Source: Pirellulaceae bacterium
GTDB taxonomy: Bacteria > Planctomycetota > Planctomycetia > Pirellulales > Pirellulaceae
Assembly (NCBI GenBank): GCA_030748485.1
Contig: JASMLW010000054.1
Span: forward strand, 1-61,138
Length of the DNA stretch: 61,138 nt
Direction: 5' to 3'
Both the position numbers and the translations under genes were made by a program. Shown one piece after another: positions 53,857 to 61,138 of the stretch (within the stretch, counting starts at the first letter, position 1; each line of letters opens with the position of its first letter). The notes under the pieces were generated by a model. That model made no database searches, was not told the DNA's origin, and saw only the letters and a list, made by a program, of their open reading frames with translations.

Positions 53857-54711
53857 TCAGGATGTCGCGACAACGCGATGGAAGTGCAGCTGCACCTCAC
53901 GGCTGACGACACGGCGAACCCCTTCGACGAGGCACCGGGGCTCGTTGTCCTCTTGTCCGACTCGCTGAATCTCCTCCAACTTGACGCCGGGCTGCACGGT
54001 GAACGTCGACTGGTGGATGATCTGATTGCCGGCGTCCAGTTCGGGGACGATGAAATGGCAGGTCGCGCCGTAGGTCAGCATGCGGTTGGCGAAGGCGTCG
54101 TGGTAGGGCCGCAGCCCGGGAAAGCTGGGCAGCAGTCCATGGTGCAGGTTGATGATGCGTCCGCCGGCGAACTTCCAGCATGTGGCCGCCGGCAGAACGC
54201 GCATGTAGCGAGCCAGCACGATGTAGTCCACGTCAAACTCGTCGAGGATGGCGATCATGCCGTGGTCGTCGGCGACGCCGCGCTCGTCGCCGATGTTCCG
54301 CCACTCGACGTCGAACTGTTCGGCGATGCTGCGGCAGGCGTTGCGGTTTCCGATCATGACGGCCGGGTCGGCTCCGATCATGCCGTCGCGGATTCCTCGC
54401 AGCAGGGCCAAACAAGGCTCGGTCCGGTAGGTCGTGCAGATCGCCAGCCGCGGGCGGTCAGCTCGTTCGTCCGGCGACCAGACGCGGACAGACAGTTTCT
54501 TCAGCCGCCCGATCTCCACCAGCGCCTTTCTCAGCAGATCGAGGTTCTGCGGCGGCAATTCGATCCGCAACAGCATCGCGAACAGCGCCTGGTCGTCGTG
54601 GTCGTACATCTGAATCTCTGAGATGTTCGCGCCTTCACCGGTCACATGGTGGATGATCGGATCGGCCAAACGCACGTTGTCGGGCCCGACGGCCGTGATG
54701 ATGATTTGCAT
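53857..54711 (-). CDS. purU: Formyltetrahydrofolate deformylase
   Basis: Hydrolyses 10-formyl-tetrahydrofolate to tetrahydrofolate and formate, supplying formate to purine synthesis and balancing one-carbon units. An N-terminal ACT domain (MQIIITAVGPDNVRLADPII to about 80) precedes the formyltransferase-fold catalytic domain (RPRLAICTTYRTEPCLALLR). The active-site signature is INLHHGLLPSFPGLRPYHDA near 190, followed by TYGATCHFIVPELDAGNQII with the catalytic Asp near 228. Length 284 is exact for the family. The usual GPII is GNQII here, a small change near the active site. It is convergent with the kinase gene and 12 bp apart, so no joint control is implied. Confidence 0.9.
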   Translation of the reverse strand: MQIIITAVGPDNVRLADPIIHHVTGEGANISEIQMYDHDDQALFAMLLRIELPPQNLDLLRKALVEIGRLKKLSVRVWSPDERADRPRLAICTTYRTEPCLALLRGIRDGMIGADPAVMIGNRNACRSIAEQFDVEWRNIGDERGVADDHGMIAILDEFDVDYIVLARYMRVLPAATCWKFAGGRIINLHHGLLPSFPGLRPYHDAFANRMLTYGATCHFIVPELDAGNQIIHQSTFTVQPGVKLEEIQRVGQEDNEPRCLVEGVRRVVSREVQLHFHRVVATS

Positions 54712-54951
54712 ATCGCTGGCGGCGTCGCCGCTCCTCTAGTCGTGTCGCGCCTCGCCGGCTCGCCCAGCGGGACGGCCACCTGGCGACTGCTAGGCAGCCC
54801 GAGCGCGGTTTGATACCCTGTTTCGGCGATGGAGAGCAATGGGAGATCGACGTTTTTTGTCGGCCCCTTCTTCGCTCCCCGCTCGGCCAACTCCGTCCTG
54901 TGGTGGGCCGTCCAATCTACGAGAACGCGAAACGAGGAGCATCGAGTCAGG

Positions 54952-55398
54952 ATGGCGAGTACTCTCAAACGGAAAAAACCCGACCGTAGCGAGCTCAAGT
55001 CGGGTGAAGTGCTCTGCGAGTACTGCTCGGCCAAGTGTTGCCGCTACTTCGCGTTGCCGATCGAAACGCCGACCAGTTGGAAGGACTTTGAGTACCTGCG
55101 TTGGTATCTGCTGCACGAGTACGCCAGCGTCTTTCGAGAGGACGACGATTGGTATCTACTCGTACAAACGAAATGCAAACACCTGGGCGATGACAATCTC
55201 TGCGGCATTTACGAGACGCGCCCCCAGATCTGCCGAGACTATACGACGGAGCACTGCGAGTACGAGGACGATTGGACGTACGATCAATTCTTCGAGACGC
55301 CCGAGCAGGTTCACGAGTACGCGGAGGCGGTCTCGAAAGACGCTCCTGGCGATTCGATTCGCAGCCGTCGACCGGAGCTTCTGCCCGTTCTCAGTTAG
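54952..55398 (+). CDS. YkgJ-family cysteine-cluster protein
   Basis: Short cytoplasmic metal-cluster protein of the PF03692 type, proposed to bind zinc or an iron-sulfur cluster. From the ATG at 54952 the product has 148 residues. CEYCSAKCCRYFALPIETP near 21 and KCKHLGDDNLCGIYETRPQI near 75, then CRDYTTEHC, give the eight-cysteine pattern of the family. The role is unknown; relatives sit beside many housekeeping genes. It precedes hisS by 83 bp on the same strand, so the two may share a transcript. The frame is open to 54829, but that extension is the reading of a leader and has no features. Confidence 0.85.
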   Translation: MASTLKRKKPDRSELKSGEVLCEYCSAKCCRYFALPIETPTSWKDFEYLRWYLLHEYASVFREDDDWYLLVQTKCKHLGDDNLCGIYETRPQICRDYTTEHCEYEDDWTYDQFFETPEQVHEYAEAVSKDAPGDSIRSRRPELLPVLS

Positions 55399-55481
55399 TT
55401 GCTCGGTTAGCGCGAACAATTCCCTCCGAACCTGGCGAGCCACGGCGGCCTCAACTCTCATTATCCTCCGAGTGTCAGCCG

Positions 55482-56807
55482 ATGATCGATCCCCGAATTC
55501 TCTCCGGCTTCCGAGACTATCTTCCGGAAGCGATGATGCCGCGCGAACAGTTGATCGAGACGGCGCGGCGAGTTTATCGATCGTACGGGTTCGCCCCCAT
55601 CGATACGCCCGCGCTGGAGTATCGCGAAATCCTGCTGGGTAAGGGCAGCGAGGAAACCGACCGCCAACTCTACCTGTTTGAGGACCACGGCGGACGCCAA
55701 GTGGGAATGCGGTTCGACTTGACCGTGCCGCTCGCGCGATTCGTCGCTCAACACATTCACAGTCTGGGCCAACCATTTAAGCGCTACCACGTGGGAGTCG
55801 TGTGGCGCGGCGAGCGAGCTCAGCGGGGGCGGTATCGAGAATTCATGCAGTGCGATTTCGACACGATCGGAACGACATCGGTCGCGGCGGATATCGAGAC
55901 GGCGCTGGTGATCAACGACTTGTTCGAAGCGATCGGGTTCGATCGCTTCCAGATCCATCTGAACAATCGCCAGTTGCTTAACGGCCTGCTCGAAAAACTC
56001 GACATGGCGGATCAGGCGGTCGTCGTGCTCCGCGCGCTCGACAAACTCGCCAAAATCGGCCGCGATCGAGTAGCGGAAGAGATGACGGCGACGTCGGGAG
56101 CTTCGGTCGAACAAGTGCGGCGGGTCCTCGAGTTCGCGGAGGTGTCGGGCGAGAACGACGATGCGCTCAGCAAACTTGAGCCGATCGTTGCGGGGAGCGA
56201 AGTGGGGCAAGTCGGTTTGGCGAGACTGACCGAAATTCTCGCCGGACTAAAGGCGGCTGGCGTTCCGCAACGCCGCGTCAAACTCGACGTGTCGATCGCC
56301 CGCGGGTTGGACTACTACACGGGCGCGATCTTTGAAACGTTTCTCGATGAGATGCCCGAGATCGGCAGCGTCTGTTCCGGCGGCCGGTACGATGACTTGG
56401 CGAACCTGTTCACCAAACAACAGCTGCCGGGCGTGGGCGCGTCGCTGGGACTCGACCGCTTGCTTGCGGCAATGGAGGCGTTGGGCAAGATCGAGCCCGT
56501 GCGGACGCCGGCCGACGTCCTCATTCCCTACTTCGATGCTCAGCGACTAAATGAGTACTTGGCGCTTGCCGCGCAACTGCGCGCGGCCGGACTGGGCGTT
56601 GAGGTATACCCCGACCCCAAGAAGCTCGGGCAGCAGTTGAAGTACGCCAGCGAGCGCGGATTTCGCGCCGCGGTGATTGCCGGCGAGGACGAGTTCAGCG
56701 GCCAACGCGTTCAGGTCAAGGACCTGGCTAAGCGAACGACGTCGGACATTTCCGTTGCTGCCGGAGTGGACGAATTGGTCGCCGCACTGCAGGCCGTCGT
56801 GCGATAA
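55482..56807 (+). CDS. hisS: Histidyl-tRNA synthetase
   Basis: Class II synthetase that charges tRNA-His. MIDPRILSGFRDYLPEAMMP is the usual N-terminus, and the frame's upstream 70 codons belong to the overlapping cysteine-cluster region. Motif 1 (LEYREILLGKGSEET), motif 2 (RYHVGVVWRGERAQRGRYRE), the histidine-specific RGLDYYTGAIFETF block near 272, and motif 3 (GVGASLGLDRLL) are intact. The anticodon-binding domain fills the last 90 residues (DVLIPYFDAQRLNEYLALAA). Length 441 fits. No paralogue such as HisZ is seen. Essential gene, so probably constitutive. No clear promoter seen. Confidence 0.95.
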   Translation: MIDPRILSGFRDYLPEAMMPREQLIETARRVYRSYGFAPIDTPALEYREILLGKGSEETDRQLYLFEDHGGRQVGMRFDLTVPLARFVAQHIHSLGQPFKRYHVGVVWRGERAQRGRYREFMQCDFDTIGTTSVAADIETALVINDLFEAIGFDRFQIHLNNRQLLNGLLEKLDMADQAVVVLRALDKLAKIGRDRVAEEMTATSGASVEQVRRVLEFAEVSGENDDALSKLEPIVAGSEVGQVGLARLTEILAGLKAAGVPQRRVKLDVSIARGLDYYTGAIFETFLDEMPEIGSVCSGGRYDDLANLFTKQQLPGVGASLGLDRLLAAMEALGKIEPVRTPADVLIPYFDAQRLNEYLALAAQLRAAGLGVEVYPDPKKLGQQLKYASERGFRAAVIAGEDEFSGQRVQVKDLAKRTTSDISVAAGVDELVAALQAVVR

Positions 56808-57110
56808 GTCGATCACCGCGAACGACGTCAGTACTGACATGGTGCTTGGCTGCCTTGCGCGACCATTGACAGCGCGCTCCCGTTGCGCTGCCCCCCCTGC
56901 ACACCGCTTTGCACACCGCCCACTGAGGGTGCCTCGATCCGCACAGCCTCTCAATTGTCACCTCAATTCCACCGGGAATTGTCGATTTCGTTCAGAATGG
57001 CGGCGGCGGAGTCAGGCAAATCCTACATTTCAGAGTACCGTTTTGACGTGCGGAGACGCGCAGTCGGAACGGTGGGATAATGTCAATCCTAGGGGCAGGA
57101 TGGCGCAGAA
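56808..57110. other. 303-bp intergenic region
   Basis: Holds a 12-bp perfect palindrome GTCAGTACTGAC (56827-56838) and a repeated tgcacaccgc near 56900-56925. No coding sequence is apparent. The string gggataatg at 57074 resembles a -10 but lacks a well-spaced -35. Confidence 0.45.
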
Positions 57111-58457
57111 TTGGAGTTTAGCAACCGCCGGATCCTCGTCGTCGACGACAACGAGTCGATCCACGAAGACTTCCGCCAAATCCTAGCTGTGCGCGAAGAA
57201 TCGACGCGTGTGATCGATTCTGCGCGCGACGCCCTGTTGGGCGATTCGAGCTCCAACGCTCCCAAGCTTGAACCGTTCGACTTGTCCTACGCGTTTCAAG
57301 GCAAGGAAGGGCTCGACAAGATCGTCGCAGCCAAAACGGCGGGTCGCCCGTTCGCCGTCGCCTTCGTCGATATCCGCATGCCGCCCGGTTGGGACGGCGT
57401 GGAAACGGTCGAGAAGATCTTCGCGGATGACGATCAAATCCAAGTCGTACTCTGCACCGCCTACTCCGATTACTCTTTCGCCGACATCATCGGTCGCTTC
57501 GGCTACACCGACCGCCTGATGGTGTTGAAGAAGCCGTTCGACGTTGCCGAAGCGGCTCTGTTCGCCGTCTCACTGACTGAGAAGTGGCGATTGGCGATGC
57601 GCGCCGAGAGCACGATCACGGCGCAGCAGGAAAACATCGAAGACGCGCAACAGATACTGTGCTCCATTCGAGAGTGCCACGACGAGCTACAGAACGCCCA
57701 CGAGGGACTGCGGGAGGAGTCGCGCGACTTGGAGATGCGGCTCGAGGAGCGAACGGCCGAGTTGATGGACACGCGAGACATCACCGTCTTCGCGCTCGCT
57801 CAACTGGCCGATTCTCGCGATCCGGAAACGGGAGAGCACCTGCAGCGGATGCGGGCTTATGCTCAAGAGCTGGCCTTGTACCTGTCTGAGAACGGTCCGT
57901 ACGTCGACGACATCGACGACGCGTTCTTAGAGTCTTTCTATCGTTCGACACCGCTGCACGACATCGGCAAGGTGGGCATCCCCGACAATATCCTGCTCAA
58001 GCCCGGCAAGCTGACACATGAAGAATTTGAAGTGATGAAACAACACACGGTGATCGGCGCCGCCGCGCTCGGGAAATCGGCCGCTCAAGCGGGCTGCGGA
58101 GATTTCCTGCGAATGGCCGCCGAGATTGCCCTGTACCACCACGAGAAATTCAACGGAACAGGCTATCCCGAGGGCCTGACCGACTACAACATTCCGCTCT
58201 CCGCGCGGATCACGGCTGTGGCCGACGTCTTCGACGCGCTGACCAGTGACCGCGTTTACAAGGTCGCCATGGATCCAGAAGAAGCGCGGCAGTTGATCTG
58301 CGGCGAGTCGGAAGCCCATTTCGATCCGGAAGTCGTCCAGGCTTTCGAGGTCTGCTACGAACGGCTGCTGGAAATGCGAGCGGAGATCAACTACGGCAGA
58401 TCCAGCGGGGATTACTTCGATTCGGCTTCTGGATCCCAGGTCGCCGATTTCGCGTAG
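57111..58457 (+). CDS. Response regulator with HD-GYP phosphodiesterase output
   Basis: Cytosolic two-component regulator expected to hydrolyse cyclic-di-GMP when phosphorylated. The receiver domain (about 5-165) starts RILVVDDNESIHEDFRQILA, has the phosphoacceptor Asp in AFVDIRMPPGWDGVETVEKI near 90 and a Lys in LKKPFDV. It carries a long insert between its first strands, as in other regulators of this type. A coiled coil (about 170-230) links it to the HD-GYP domain: FYRSTPLHDIGKVGIPDNIL (HD near 285), HHEKFNGTGYPEGL (the GYP motif) and VADVFDALTSDRVYK. All metal ligands are visible, so it should be active. The start is TTG at 57111, because no ATG or GTG precedes the receiver. No sensor kinase is adjacent. 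Confidence 0.9.
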   Translation: MEFSNRRILVVDDNESIHEDFRQILAVREESTRVIDSARDALLGDSSSNAPKLEPFDLSYAFQGKEGLDKIVAAKTAGRPFAVAFVDIRMPPGWDGVETVEKIFADDDQIQVVLCTAYSDYSFADIIGRFGYTDRLMVLKKPFDVAEAALFAVSLTEKWRLAMRAESTITAQQENIEDAQQILCSIRECHDELQNAHEGLREESRDLEMRLEERTAELMDTRDITVFALAQLADSRDPETGEHLQRMRAYAQELALYLSENGPYVDDIDDAFLESFYRSTPLHDIGKVGIPDNILLKPGKLTHEEFEVMKQHTVIGAAALGKSAAQAGCGDFLRMAAEIALYHHEKFNGTGYPEGLTDYNIPLSARITAVADVFDALTSDRVYKVAMDPEEARQLICGESEAHFDPEVVQAFEVCYERLLEMRAEINYGRSSGDYFDSASGSQVADFA

Positions 58458-58595
58458 TTTCGCCATTCCGCCTGCGCCAGCTGGGTTGTTGCTCTTGACT
58501 CGACATGAGCCGCACGGATATCTTCCGCCCTCCACCAGTCTCTGACACCTCCACCCGCCGGGTGGATTATGCCAACGCAGGGAGGCGTCCGGGCC

Positions 58596-59741
58596 ATGTC
58601 TATTTCCAGCGTTCCGCTCCTCGATATCAACCGGGCCAACCGGGCGATCCGCGACGAGTTGCTTGCCGCCATTGCCGAAGTAGTTGACTCGGGACGCTTC
58701 CTTTACGGCCCGGCCATCGCCGCATTAGAGAGCGAGTTCGCGGCGATATGCGAAGTCGATCACGGTGTCGGTTGCGCGTCGGGGAGCGACGCCTTGCTGT
58801 TGTCGTTGATGTTGGAGGAAGTTGGGCCCGGCGACGAGGTCATCTTGCCGAGCTTTACGTTTTTCGCGACGGGGAGCGCCGTCTGGCGATTGGGTGCGAC
58901 GCCGGTCTTCGTCGACATCTGCCCCGACACATTCAACGTCGACCCGGCCGCTCTCGACTCTCTCATCACGCCGCGGACCAAGGCGATTCTGCCGGTTCAC
59001 CTGTTTGGCCAAGCGGCCGACATGGACCAGATCAACGCGATCGCGGACAAGCACAACATCGCGGTCATTGAAGACGCCGCCCAAGCCGTCGGAGCCAAGT
59101 GGCGAGACCGCGCGGTGGGTGGCATCGGCAAGGTCGGCTGCTTCAGTTTCTACCCCACAAAAAACCTCGGCGGCGTCGGTGACGGAGGCATGTTGACGAC
59201 GAACGACGACGATGTCGCCGACCGGTTGCGACTGCTGTCGTCGCACGGCATGCGTCCCCGTTACTACCACCACATTGTCGGCATCAACAGCCGCTTGGAC
59301 ACGATCCAAGCCGCCGCCCTGCGAGTTAAACTGCGACACCTCGAGCAGGCGGCTCAACAACGTCGGCGGAACGCCGCGCGCTACGCTGAGTTATTTGAGC
59401 AAGAGCAGATCTCCGGCGAACTCGAACTCCCCGCAACTCGCGACAACGTCGAACATGTGTGGAACCAATTCACGGTTCGCATCAAGCACGGCCGCCGCGA
59501 TGAAGTTCGCGAACAATTGGCGGCTCGCAACATCGGGTCTGAGATCTACTACCCCGTGCCTTTGCACAAACAAGCGTGTTTCGCGTCGCTGGAAGTGCCG
59601 GCGGGCAGTTTGCCCGAATCGGAACGCGCGGCGAGCGAAGTGCTCAGCCTACCGATCTTCCCCGAGCTGACCCCGGACGAACAGCAGCACGTGGTCACCG
59701 CGTTGGGCGAAATCCTCCGCTCCAAGCGAGCCGCCGCGTGA
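58596..59741 (+). CDS. DegT/DnrJ/EryC1/StrS-family sugar aminotransferase
   Basis: PLP enzyme that installs an amino group on a nucleotide-linked keto sugar. The protein starts MSISSVPLLDINRANRAIRD, with a good GGGAGG 10 bases before its ATG; the frame extends nine codons further without need. GVGCASGSDALLLSLMLEEV (PLP-phosphate site), EVILPSFTFFATGSAVWRLG and the Schiff-base Lys in SFYPTKNLGGVGDGGML near 188 are all there, with IGSEIYYPVPLHKQACF in the C-terminal part. The WbpE/QdtB-type subfamily for UDP-linked sugars fits the sequence feel best. The decarboxylase at the other end of the window is too far away to imply a shared pathway. Confidence 0.92.
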   Translation: MSISSVPLLDINRANRAIRDELLAAIAEVVDSGRFLYGPAIAALESEFAAICEVDHGVGCASGSDALLLSLMLEEVGPGDEVILPSFTFFATGSAVWRLGATPVFVDICPDTFNVDPAALDSLITPRTKAILPVHLFGQAADMDQINAIADKHNIAVIEDAAQAVGAKWRDRAVGGIGKVGCFSFYPTKNLGGVGDGGMLTTNDDDVADRLRLLSSHGMRPRYYHHIVGINSRLDTIQAAALRVKLRHLEQAAQQRRRNAARYAELFEQEQISGELELPATRDNVEHVWNQFTVRIKHGRRDEVREQLAARNIGSEIYYPVPLHKQACFASLEVPAGSLPESERAASEVLSLPIFPELTPDEQQHVVTALGEILRSKRAAA

Positions 59742-59804
59742 GATGAGTCCACGGACCGGCGTCGGCCGGGCCCACTACCCTCGGGCCACCGCCCTGTCGT
59801 AGCC

Positions 59805-60011
59805 CTACTGTTCCTTCTTCTCGGCTTTGCGACGACTGGGCCACGCGAGTGGCACGAGGCCGAGGAGAATACCGAGGAACACCAGCGCGTACCCCAGCGC
59901 CCAAACCTTCGCCAACACGACGGGCAATTCGACGCCCGCGAACACGACCCGTTCGGCGGCGAGGAAGAAGATCGAGAAACCGACTAGTTTGATCGCGGTT
60001 GGTTTGGTCAT
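59805..60011 (-). CDS. Small two-helix membrane protein (68 aa)
   Basis: Hydrophobic segments at about residues 8-27 (IKLVGFSIFFLAAERVVFAG) and 34-57 (WALGYALVFLGILLGLVPL) with a Lys/Arg/Glu-rich tail PSRRKAEKKEQ, which should face the cytoplasm. The function is unknown. The ATG at 60011 comes after CCCCTCTC on the minus strand, so no clear ribosome site. It is convergent with the aminotransferase gene and lies 78 bp downstream of the enolase-superfamily gene on the same strand. Confidence 0.72.
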   Translation of the reverse strand: MTKPTAIKLVGFSIFFLAAERVVFAGVELPVVLAKVWALGYALVFLGILLGLVPLAWPSRRKAEKKEQ

Positions 60012-60089
60012 GAGAGGGGCTGAGGGGATGCGGATGTGAAAGGTCTTATTCTAGACCAAAACATTCTCGATCTCTAGCAGTTCGGTCCG

Positions 60090-61138
60090 TCACCAATTCG
60101 TAAAGGAACCGTCGGGACGACGTAGTCGCGGACAGTCGCCCTCGACCGGTGGCAGATCGGCCGCCGCGGCCTCGTCGATCTCCACACCCAAACCCGGTCC
60201 GGTCGGCGGCAACAAGTGGCCATCGACGAGTTCAACTTGCCGCGGGAACAAATCCGGCAGCACGGTGCCCGGCGGCCGCGCACATTCTTGGACCGCAAAA
60301 TTGCTCGTCGCCAAATCCAGGTGCAGGCAAGCGGCGGTCGAGACGGGGCCGAGTGGATTGTGGGGGGCAATCGGAATCGCATGCGTCTCGCACCAGCCGG
60401 CGACTTTGCGAGCCTCGGTGAGTCCGCCGACAATGCAGAGATCGATGCGCGCGAAGTCGATCAATTCCTCTTCGATCGGCCGCTGAAACTCCCATTTGGT
60501 GGCGTACTGTTCACCCATGGCGATCGGTGAACTGACTTGCCGAACCAGACGCCGCAAACTGTCCTGACTCTCCGCGCGAACCGGATCTTCAACAAAGTAC
60601 GGGTCGAACGGTTCGAGCAACCGGCACAGTTGAACGGCGTCGCAGGGATCGAGCCGCGTATGAGCGTCGATGATGATCTCCACGTCCGGGCCGACTGCGG
60701 AACGCACAGCGGCGAACTGTTCGACGCCCTGGCGAACAGCCGCGCGGGGGTCGAGCTGCGCGCCCTGCGACGGCAAATCGAAGCGGACAAATCGCCAACC
60801 GTCGGCGACCTTCTCCACCGCGGCCGCGGCCAGTTCGTCGGCGGTGGCTGCCGCGATATGGGGGTAGCAGATCACCTTGTCGCGGACGCGGCCACCCAGC
60901 AATTCGTAGATCGGCACGTCCAGCGCCCGCGCCTTGATGTCCCACAAGGCGATGTCGATGGCGCTGATCGCCGCCGCGCCGATGCGGCCACCGGGGAAAA
61001 AACCGCAGCGGAACATCACCTGCCATAGATGCTCGATGCGGAATGGATCTTCGCCCACCAGCGATGGCTTGAGCGCGTTGACGAATCCGGCAATCGACTC
61101 CTCGCGCCACGTAATCCCCGCCTCGCCGACACCCCGCA
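60090..61138 (-). CDS. Enolase-superfamily sugar-acid dehydratase, 5' end off the right edge
   Basis: Mandelate-racemase/galactonate-dehydratase type, which removes water from an aldonate or related acid by abstracting the proton next to the carboxylate. The frame stays open to the right edge: RGVGEAGITWREESIAGFVN is read up to base 61138, then KPSLVGEDPFRIEHLWQVMF, so the 61058 GTG is not the start. Metal ligands are seen in VEIIIDAHTRLDP (Asp), YFVEDPVRAE (Glu) and PIAMGEQYATKW (Glu), and the base in IAPHNPLGPVSTA (His). The ending FAVQECARPPG matches galactonate-dehydratase-like enzymes. About 349 codons are visible; some 50 N-terminal residues are missing. Confidence 0.9.
   Translation of the reverse strand, partial: RGVGEAGITWREESIAGFVNALKPSLVGEDPFRIEHLWQVMFRCGFFPGGRIGAAAISAIDIALWDIKARALDVPIYELLGGRVRDKVICYPHIAAATADELAAAAVEKVADGWRFVRFDLPSQGAQLDPRAAVRQGVEQFAAVRSAVGPDVEIIIDAHTRLDPCDAVQLCRLLEPFDPYFVEDPVRAESQDSLRRLVRQVSSPIAMGEQYATKWEFQRPIEEELIDFARIDLCIVGGLTEARKVAGWCETHAIPIAPHNPLGPVSTAACLHLDLATSNFAVQECARPPGTVLPDLFPRQVELVDGHLLPPTGPGLGVEIDEAAAADLPPVEGDCPRLRRPDGSFTNW

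Noticed and set aside
61056..61058. Start codon (GTG) of the enolase-superfamily gene
   Set aside because: The reading frame continues with family-typical sequence to the window edge, so this GTG is an internal valine.
1..61138. tRNA, rRNA, prophage or insertion sequence
   Set aside because: No cloverleaf-like cluster, rRNA signature, transposase, integrase or phage structural gene was recognised by eye; a covariance-model scan would settle the RNA question.

Overview
The window looks like a GC-rich chromosomal segment of a planctomycete, probably of the Pirellulales type. The evidence is the gene content: two modules pairing a PSCyt1/DUF1549/DUF1553 cytochrome protein with a DUF1501 protein, two sulfatases, a very large multi-domain haem protein, a receptor-like Ser/Thr kinase with an N-terminal zinc motif, DUF11-repeat lipoproteins, and intergenic arrays of short GATCGG-type repeats. 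No phage, insertion sequence, CRISPR array, rRNA or tRNA was seen. The species cannot be named from this sequence.

Layout. 1-0.8 kb: 5' part of a UDP-glucuronate decarboxylase gene (minus strand, runs off the left edge). 1.3-8.7 kb: a membrane-anchored protein, a stand-alone LigD-type 3'-phosphoesterase, an 870-codon DUF11 lipoprotein and three planctomycete-type hypothetical genes. 9.1-11.5 kb: a TolC-family lipoprotein. 11.6-17.0 kb (minus): a 1292-residue two-haem/LamG/propeller protein and a sulfatase, probably one operon. 17.2-25.0 kb (plus): methylmalonate-semialdehyde dehydrogenase, then a three-gene unit PSCyt1-DUF1501-ceramidase-like. 25.1-30.6 kb (minus): a second PSCyt1-DUF1501 pair followed by an acyltransferase-3 protein. 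30.8-36.8 kb: a 58-residue membrane protein, a frameshifted sulfatase, a FetAB-type ABC exporter, and two secreted hydrolase-type proteins (esterase, transglutaminase-like).

36.9-40.8 kb holds the most regulatory detail: a BlaI-family repressor gene behind a clear sigma70-like promoter that is embedded in two 16-bp palindromes one 22-bp period apart, followed by an 1100-residue M56 (BlaR1-type) membrane protease carrying a long extra C-terminal sensor-like region. 40.9-45.0 kb: a CocE/S15-type hydrolase, a secreted endo/exonuclease/phosphatase protein and an orphan histidine-kinase-like protein with a degenerate ATPase domain. 45.1-51.1 kb: a single 2007-codon polytopic membrane protein. 51.5-60.0 kb: Ser/Thr kinase, PurU, YkgJ-type cysteine-cluster protein, histidyl-tRNA synthetase, an HD-GYP response regulator, a DegT-family aminotransferase and a small membrane protein. 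The right edge cuts an enolase-superfamily (galactonate-dehydratase-like) gene.

Taken together, many of the genes encode exported proteins for degrading sulfated or acylated polymers and for periplasmic redox work. One-component and phospho-signalling genes (BlaI/M56, kinase, HD-GYP regulator, orphan kinase) lie among them. Functions are inferred from motifs read by eye, with no database searches. Start codons were chosen from Shine-Dalgarno-like sequences and signal peptides where possible.
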